Below, in pieces: positions 6,301-9,944 of a stretch of 9,944 nucleotides of DNA. Origin of the DNA: WJMT01 sp964611275 (GTDB taxonomy: Bacteria; Acidobacteriota; Aminicenantia; Aminicenantales; Aminicenantaceae). How positions within the stretch are numbered: the first letter of the stretch is position 1; every line of letters begins with the position of its first letter. Position numbers and translations under genes: made by a program. A model generated the notes under the pieces. The model made no database searches. It was given only the letters and a program-made list of their open reading frames with translations, and was not told the DNA's origin. The stretch is taken from positions 1-9,944 of the forward strand of contig CAZSZS010000148.1 in the NCBI GenBank assembly GCA_964611275.1, in the 5' to 3' direction.

Positions 6301-8976
6301 TAGTCTGTGTTCCCCTTTCTGTTTCCCATCGGGATCCACAGTGATGATCTCGACAGACCCCGGTTTTCCACTCTGAAAAAAATAAGAACCTGTTCGAACC
6401 CCGATATAAAAAGCCCCCCGGTGAACCACCATCGAGGAACCGGAACTGATCCGGTTGTTATCCTTGTCCTGGATTTCGCCGTACAAGTTCATCCGTACCG
6501 AATTCTTAGTATCAAAGGAGAATCTTTTCTGTTCGAAATTAAAGATGCCTTTTTCATCAAGAACGAGGCTTTTCTGGATAATGGTCCGGTCAGTGCCGGA
6601 TTCAGCGGTACCAAAGGTGAATCTACTCCATCCCGGAGGAGTGTAGTAAATGTTATTAATCCTCAGGCTGAAATCTCCGCGGGCTTCTTTCATGGGCGTA
6701 CCATAAAGATATCTTCCCTCTATGCGTCCAGAGATGGACTCCCCCGCAATGGTATGAGTCTGGTTAAAAGCGGTCGTCACCTCAAACTTTGCCGGTTTAT
6801 ACTCCTGGACTGAAAAATTCAGGTTCTGAATATAGGGTTCATCCTGGCCAGGTTGGGTGATCTTCAGTTGGATCCGGTAAAAACCGGATGGGGTCTTCCT
6901 GGGAAGCCGGAACTGGTGGGCAAAGGTTCCGTACTCTTTAAAGTCAGACAGATCAACCGTGAAGTTCTCGAGTTTATTATTAGAGGAATCGTATACCTCC
7001 CCTTCAATTTTATCGAGTTCAGGTATCTGCAAATCACCGCTCACTAAATGGCGGAAAATACCTTTGAATCGTACGGCCTGACCAGCCTTGTAAAGATCCT
7101 TATCAGTGAACACCAGCAGACGGTGGTAATAAGAACGGGGAGAGGAGCGATAATTTATATTGTAATCATAGCGGAAGTTCCACATGTCAAACATGGTATC
7201 CTTTTCACCCCAAATAAAGGCTCCGCTCTCCGGTGAATAAATTTTAAATTTAAGCAGGTCCCGGCTTAAAAAAATACTGTCCCGGGGCTTCAGCAGCGCC
7301 ACTCCGTCCTCGCCGCTTTTGATCCGCTCCCTGAAATCTTGTCCCAGGATATCAAATTTTTGTTGTTCTTGTAGTTTGCCGTTTTTCAGGTTGAAAGCGG
7401 TTAGAAAAATTTGAGTGGGACTGTACTTGGCGACCAGGGCTTGGTCAGTCAGCTGAAAAACAGCTCCCCTTTTGCCCCAGTAATTGGTGGCCTGATTGAA
7501 TTTAATATAATACACACCAGGATCCGCTATCCCGATGTTATCGAGTTTGAAGGGCAGGGCCATGCTTTGGTTATGATGGATCGGGATCTGCCAGGAATAG
7601 GCCTGGCAATCCTCCGGATTGATGCGTTCGGTATCCAATCGACCCCCGTCGACAAGGGCCATCAAGTCTTCACTCTTAAGCCGTTTATAAAGCACCCCTG
7701 TTTCTCTGATATTCCGGACCAGGATGGGAAGTTCTCTGGCCAGATAGCTTTCCAGGACAAAATGAGACCCGGTGGGAAGGGTAAGGTAGGGTGTATAATC
7801 TTTGCTCATCATTGTGAACCGGTAATCATGAGGAAGAGTGTTTCCGAACACATCCTGTATCGAATGGGGAATGGAGACAATGTAACGGGAATTTGGCTTG
7901 AAATCCCCCATGATCCGGAACTTTTCATTGCCATAATAATAATCCCGGTTGATCTTTACCTCCGGATCAATGTTGATCTGGTCCAGAAAATCAGCAATCC
8001 GTACCTGATTGGACAGATGAACTTCAATACCCTGGTCCGGATTAAAAGCTTCCGGCACTTTTTCAACAACGAATTTCTCAAAGGTCCGGAACTCCAGCAC
8101 CTGGTTTCTCGGTAATCCAAGGTTGCCGGCGGCGGCGGTCAGTCCTTTAAGAAAGTTGACTCGGATATCGGCAGCCTGGGGATAGGCGAGAGTGGAAAAA
8201 ACAGTAATGAATTTTTTGGGATCCTTTCGATAACCCTGCCAGTAATAGAGCTCCTTTCGCTCCTCTTCTGTGGAATAACGCACCTGAAAATGTTCCCAAT
8301 TCTGGTTGTCAACAGTGACCTTGATATAGGGTTTGATATCCAGGGGATTTACTGGCTGGGAAAACTTTACCAGCACACGCTGTCCCAGTGATTGCCATTT
8401 TTTATTCTGGCTGGGAACTGTCCTCAGGATACTGATCAGAGGAGTTGAAAACTCCCATAAATGCTTTTTTACCTGGAAACCAAAGGGACTCTCATACCCT
8501 TCAAAAACCACCTGATACGTAGTGGACGGTTTCAAATCCTCTTTTATCACAAAGGCATAAGTGGTGGCGTTTTTAAAATAACCTTCCCCTTTGAGAGACG
8601 GATTGGTGTGAATAAGGGATTTACGGCCAGGTGTCACTGGTTCCAGGGGTGCCACAGGGCGGGAAAAGGTAATACTGAGCTCATCATCCTGAGAGTCTTC
8701 CTTTAACTGACCCTGGGGATGTATGGCTACTATTTTCACCGCTTTTTTCCCCTCGGCTGGGGATATGAGATCCGGCTCGGCAGTGAGCATCTGCAGCCAT
8801 TTTTCCGATGCTTCCACGCCGGTTAGATCACTGAAGGCCTTATCACTTGGTTTCTCTGCCGGGGTTTTCTCCTCTTTTTTACAGGAGACCAACACAAGCA
8901 TCCAGAATAGGCATATTACCAGGACCCCAAATAACCAGATATGACCCTTTTTATCTGAAAAATTTCTGCTGATCAT
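3280..8976 (-). CDS. Bacterial alpha-2-macroglobulin-like lipoprotein (YfhM type) with intact thioester motif
   Basis: This 1898-residue envelope protein is a likely protease trap: cleavage of a bait region exposes a reactive thioester that links covalently to the attacking protease. Numbering is from the ATG at 8976. Residues 1-31 form a lipoprotein signal (basic start, long hydrophobic core, L-V-S before Cys32); Lys at +2 favours the outer membrane if E. coli Lol rules apply. Residues about 60-200 look like a bacterial Ig/SbsA-like macroglobulin domain. An MG2-like domain starts near 619 (F-T-D-K-D-L-Y-K-A-G), followed by an MG3-like part (Q-E-Y-K-P-A-K-F-E). A bait-region/MG7-like block spans about 975-1140. 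The core A2M domain covers about 1190-1280 (L-K-P-A-M-P-D-F-L-R-P-G-D). The thioester CLEQ is at 1416-1419 (bases 4731-4720), inside a helical thioester domain, and a bMG10-like C-terminus ends in P-E-V-F-G-R-S. As I recall, E. coli YfhM is about 1653 residues; the extra length here lies before the thioester. The gene is first in an operon with pbpC, its usual partner. It is intact and uninterrupted. The ATG is preferred over an in-frame GTG at 9006, whose Shine-Dalgarno-like bases lie too close. Confidence 0.95.
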   Translation of the reverse strand: MISRNFSDKKGHIWLFGVLVICLFWMLVLVSCKKEEKTPAEKPSDKAFSDLTGVEASEKWLQMLTAEPDLISPAEGKKAVKIVAIHPQGQLKEDSQDDELSITFSRPVAPLEPVTPGRKSLIHTNPSLKGEGYFKNATTYAFVIKEDLKPSTTYQVVFEGYESPFGFQVKKHLWEFSTPLISILRTVPSQNKKWQSLGQRVLVKFSQPVNPLDIKPYIKVTVDNQNWEHFQVRYSTEEERKELYYWQGYRKDPKKFITVFSTLAYPQAADIRVNFLKGLTAAAGNLGLPRNQVLEFRTFEKFVVEKVPEAFNPDQGIEVHLSNQVRIADFLDQINIDPEVKINRDYYYGNEKFRIMGDFKPNSRYIVSIPHSIQDVFGNTLPHDYRFTMMSKDYTPYLTLPTGSHFVLESYLARELPILVRNIRETGVLYKRLKSEDLMALVDGGRLDTERINPEDCQAYSWQIPIHHNQSMALPFKLDNIGIADPGVYYIKFNQATNYWGKRGAVFQLTDQALVAKYSPTQIFLTAFNLKNGKLQEQQKFDILGQDFRERIKSGEDGVALLKPRDSIFLSRDLLKFKIYSPESGAFIWGEKDTMFDMWNFRYDYNINYRSSPRSYYHRLLVFTDKDLYKAGQAVRFKGIFRHLVSGDLQIPELDKIEGEVYDSSNNKLENFTVDLSDFKEYGTFAHQFRLPRKTPSGFYRIQLKITQPGQDEPYIQNLNFSVQEYKPAKFEVTTAFNQTHTIAGESISGRIEGRYLYGTPMKEARGDFSLRINNIYYTPPGWSRFTFGTAESGTDRTIIQKSLVLDEKGIFNFEQKRFSFDTKNSVRMNLYGEIQDKDNNRISSGSSMVVHRGAFYIGVRTGSYFFQSGKPGSVEIITVDPDGKQKGEHRLNMLIERVDWKSYQKEDASGSLRWYWERERHPVTEEEITIMNGQLSRNYTFDQPGYYEITLTGIDRFGNQITTTANFYVTGQGYVSWRMDEGRIIDLVTDKKEYREGETVELLIKSPFKKSTVLITAEREKVFWYKTFSLDGNAGTVKIPVLRDFMPNIFFNVLLLKKRTGVQWDDSGNDIGKPEFYAGYAGVKVEADSQRLNIDISADKDSYDPGDVVTLDLTVTDYNGEPLSSELCISVVDKGVLNLVGYELPDPFKYFYQERPLDVRTVSTLMDVLGLQRFSEKGEDPGGGAGVSTFGSVVVRKDFKESAFYQAFAYSNKQGKATINFTLPENLTTFKVMVVSVDRQHRFGRGKTDLLVKKELVLKPAMPDFLRPGDSFQGGVTVTNNTDEEMNVTVQAEVSGVQISGAQAEKKIHLPAFNTGTVLFDFKVPEGQEIPRFTFRAHSDSYSDGYEQSVSVRMPQFTETVATSGEVTRRKAEELITVPNDSIREYDNLKIAWSPSISSGVEKSFQFLEEYPYECLEQKICRLLPLLKEKSFLTRLGIITQSYEDRRERVETFINRMEDYQNPDGGVGYYPDTLHSSWFLSAFAMDFLLDAQKAGYQVSAEFLNPLREYIKKFCQSSIDSQYPYSLNLELFNMAYTAYVLARDGIIMQDTINNLFEMRERLPLEGASYLIRIFDLTDELPDSMQAPLTRMLLNNIKEEPTRTHFENRPDPYWWTVHGSSLRTTAHIFDTLLLVYQRFPMAPKIARWLFDTLRNKQYLNTQEHLAILKAFEKYYERYELEDPDYIARIILDKKEMVNVRVSDRSFFQLDTFSLKDFDAGEQVSLKVQKEGKGIMYYSTRLTYRPAGILSPVDRGFEIEKIFLDQAGHPVAPNQFKAGENYMVELKVTTNKERSFVVVNDPLPAGFKVVNPRFRTQANLAGNNIEEGEAFRYWGDFYHSQYYFDRVELFADFLSAGTHTWKYLVIATNSGEYQLPATLVLQMYTPEVFGRSADQRIKVK
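3321..3325 (-). promoter_or_regulatory. Ribosome binding site of pbpC
   Basis: GGAGG on the minus strand lies 12 bases before the GTG at 3308, inside the last codons of the macroglobulin gene. The spacing is longer than ideal. A weaker GGAAGAA directly abuts the start codon. The site supports the GTG at 3308 over the in-frame start at 3386 and implies that terminating ribosomes reload here. Confidence 0.55.
5423..5430 (-). repeat. G8 homopolymer in the macroglobulin coding strand
   Basis: Eight C in the given strand (G8 in the coding strand) encode G-G-G inside the D-P-G-G-G-A-G stretch, just before the core A2M domain. This Gly-rich linker is in the probable bait/hinge part of the protein, about 230 residues before the thioester. 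A one-base change in length would truncate the protein before CLEQ. As given, the frame is open. Confidence 0.8.
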
Positions 8977-8981
8977 GGTGA

Positions 8982-8985
8982 CTCC
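8982..8985 (-). promoter_or_regulatory. Ribosome binding site of the macroglobulin gene
   Basis: GGAG on the minus strand lies five bases before the ATG at 8976. It decides the start: the alternative GTG at 9006 has only GAGG touching it, and starting there would put ten extra polar residues before the lipoprotein signal. Confidence 0.6.
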
Positions 8986-9028
8986 GTCTGATACTCCATT
9001 TTCCACCCTCTAATCAATTGCGCTATTT

Positions 9029-9058
9029 ATAGTACACACAGAAAACATGTCCAGTCAA
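9029..9058 (-). promoter_or_regulatory. Sigma70-type promoter for the macroglobulin-pbpC operon
   Basis: On the minus strand a -35 box TTGACT (9058-9053) is followed by an 18-base spacer and a -10 box TACTAT (9034-9029). Transcription would begin near 9022, giving a leader of roughly 46 bases before the ATG at 8976. The -35 box matches the consensus at five of six positions. No operator-like inverted repeat overlaps it. No convincing second promoter is seen before pbpC, which fits co-transcription. Confidence 0.6.
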
Positions 9059-9166
9059 CTATAAAATGTATAAAATGGGGTCGGACCAAGCTATGATATT
9101 GATATTGCTGCAATTAAATGCATTTTCAGGGCTATTTGAAGCCTTAAACAGTTCATTTCAGGGTCA
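9059..9166. other. AT-rich intergenic DNA with a small palindrome and a short repeat; no gene seen
   Basis: No convincing reading frame is present here. GGTC-G-GACC (9079-9087) is a short odd-centred palindrome preceded by AAAATG. A weak 6-bp hairpin with one G-T pair and a 6-base loop lies at 9128-9145 without a following T run. The motif CATT(T)TCAGGG occurs twice (9121-9131 and 9154-9163), the second copy next to the presumed IS end. The piece resembles the debris of small mobile or REP-like repeats, but this is not proven. Confidence 0.3.
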
Positions 9167-9194
9167 GGTTCATCACAATAATGGATACCTAGAG

Positions 9195-9223
9195 TTGCAA
9201 AAAGAGGGACACCGTATTAAATT
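9195..9223 (+). promoter_or_regulatory. Possible weak promoter of the transposase
   Basis: TTGCAA (9195-9200), a 17-base spacer and TAAATT (9218-9223) form a weak sigma70-like pair, each box matching four of six consensus bases. Its position shortly before the ribosome binding site suits an IS transposase promoter, but AT-rich DNA produces such matches by chance. Confidence 0.3.
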
Positions 9224-9250
9224 CCTCATAGTAACAAAACTATTTTTAAA

Positions 9251-9256
9251 AGGAGG
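9251..9256 (+). promoter_or_regulatory. Strong ribosome binding site of the transposase
   Basis: AGGAGG lies seven bases before the ATG at 9264, an almost ideal Shine-Dalgarno sequence and spacing. It fixes the transposase start. Confidence 0.8.
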
Positions 9257-9263
9257 AATAACG

Positions 9264-9944
9264 ATGTCCCTTTCACTATTGTATCATGTTTTAGGTCTTT
9301 ATGGGTTTCATCAGTTAAGGTCCTGGAAAAAAGGAAGTGCTTTTTACTTAGAGGTTATTCGGTCAAAGAAGCGCTGCGGGGCCTGCAGCACATGGGATGT
9401 GAAGAGGAAAGGCTATCGATGGAGGTTGATTCGACTCTTACCCATAGGGAAGAGACCTGTATTTGCGCGGGTGAAGGTGAGGCGGTTTTACTGTAACCAC
9501 TGCGGGAAGATCCGGTATGAAAATATCTCATGTGCGGATCCGAAAAAGCATTACACTCATACTTTAGAGGAATATGTGATGGATCTCTGCGCTTATATGA
9601 CCATAAGGGATGTTGCAGAGCATACAGGTCTTCACTGGGCCACAGTCAAAGAGATAGATAAAAAGAGGCTGAAGCGTCGGGTTCCCAGGGAAGAGGACCT
9701 CAAAAAGATAAAATTTTTAGGAGTGGATGAAGTGAGCGTCAGGAGAGGACATAATTATCTGACAGTGGTGGTGGACCTGGAGAGAGGACGGGTGGTATAT
9801 GTGGGCGAGGGCCGCCGGGTAGATAGTCTTTCACCCTTTTTTAAACGTCTCAAGCGCATTGGCATAAGACCCAAAGCCATAGCCATGGACATGTGGAAGC
9901 CGTATGCCAAAGCGGTGCGTCTCTATTACCGGGGTCTTCCCCTT
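9264..9944 (+). CDS. ISL3-family transposase, N-terminal 227 residues (3' end outside window)
   Basis: This DDE transposase would catalyse cut-and-join movement of the surrounding IS. The frame is open from the ATG at 9264 to the window edge, giving 227 residues of a protein usually about 400 or more long. The N-terminal part carries paired C-x-x-C motifs (Cys38/Cys41 and Cys77/Cys80), the zinc-finger typical of ISL3 (IS204/IS1001/IS1096/IS1165) transposases. A helix-turn-helix-like stretch covers about 113-135 (T-I-R-D-V-A-E-H-T-G-L-H-W-A-T-V-K-E-I). The catalytic core begins with G-V-D-E-V-S-V (first Asp155) and continues with A-I-A-M-D-M-W-K-P-Y (second Asp209), both as expected. The final Glu would lie beyond the window. 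No frameshift or stop is seen, so the gene may be active. It is transcribed away from the macroglobulin operon. Confidence 0.9.
   Translation, partial: MSLSLLYHVLGLYGFHQLRSWKKGSAFYLEVIRSKKRCGACSTWDVKRKGYRWRLIRLLPIGKRPVFARVKVRRFYCNHCGKIRYENISCADPKKHYTHTLEEYVMDLCAYMTIRDVAEHTGLHWATVKEIDKKRLKRRVPREEDLKKIKFLGVDEVSVRRGHNYLTVVVDLERGRVVYVGEGRRVDSLSPFFKRLKRIGIRPKAIAMDMWKPYAKAVRLYYRGLPL

Larger units (their letters stand above)
9167..9944 (+). mobile_element. ISL3-family insertion sequence, left part (right end outside window)
   Basis: The element is called from the transposase at 9264 onward. The left boundary is a guess: sequence starting GGTTCATCACAATAATGG (from 9167) has the kind of end seen in some ISL3-family elements and lies about 100 bases before the transposase start. 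ISL3 elements carry inverted ends of roughly 15-40 bases and usually make 8-bp target duplications; neither can be checked because the right end is absent. The boundary may be off by several bases. The family assignment is much firmer than the end position. Confidence 0.55.

Noticed and set aside
7411..8115. Open frame of 234 codons on the plus strand inside the macroglobulin gene
   Set aside because: It is a shadow of the strongly supported minus-strand gene and resembles no family I know.
8977..9006. GTG start for the macroglobulin ten codons upstream
   Set aside because: GAGG lies too close to this GTG and the added residues are polar; the ATG at 8976 has GGAG at a proper distance and a compact lipoprotein signal.
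9128..9145. Hairpin as a transcription terminator
   Set aside because: The stem is only six pairs with one G-T pair and no T run follows on either strand.
1..9944. CRISPR array, tRNA, rRNA or riboswitch
   Set aside because: No regularly spaced repeats, cloverleaf or conserved RNA core was seen on either strand; nearly all of the window is explained by four coding regions.

Overview
The window looks like chromosomal DNA from a Gram-negative (diderm) bacterium. Three things point that way: a large lipoprotein alpha-2-macroglobulin, a class A penicillin-binding protein of the PbpC (PBP1C) type, and an FtsX/MacB-like ABC permease ending in the S-N-P-x-x-A-L-R motif. That permease type is common in Bacteroidota, Acidobacteriota, Aminicenantes, KSB1-like and related phyla. 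I cannot name the lineage from the sequence alone.

Layout: bases 1-1038 (+) hold the C-terminal part of an ABC transporter permease whose 5' end lies outside the window. It converges on a minus-strand two-gene operon with only 11 bases between the stop codons. The operon, read right to left, starts at a good sigma70-type promoter (9058-9029), continues with a 1898-residue alpha-2-macroglobulin-like lipoprotein (8976-3280) that has an intact CLEQ thioester motif, and ends with pbpC (3308-1050), whose GTG start lies inside the end of the first gene. Bases 9059 to about 9160 are AT-rich and non-coding, with a small palindrome and a short repeated motif. The right end (about 9167-9944) is the left part of an ISL3-family insertion sequence with a plus-strand transposase cut by the window edge.

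How the genes work together: the alpha-2-macroglobulin/pbpC pair is the conserved arrangement known from E. coli yfhM-pbpC. In the accepted model the macroglobulin traps foreign proteases that enter the periplasm when the envelope is breached, while PbpC makes peptidoglycan, perhaps at damaged sites. The permease is probably an independent transcription unit, and the IS is a separate insertion upstream of the operon, transcribed away from it. I see no clearly new system. The points most worth a second look are the large N-terminal half of the macroglobulin, a G8 homopolymer in its probable bait/hinge region, the overlapping gene junction, and the repeat-like intergenic DNA next to the IS.
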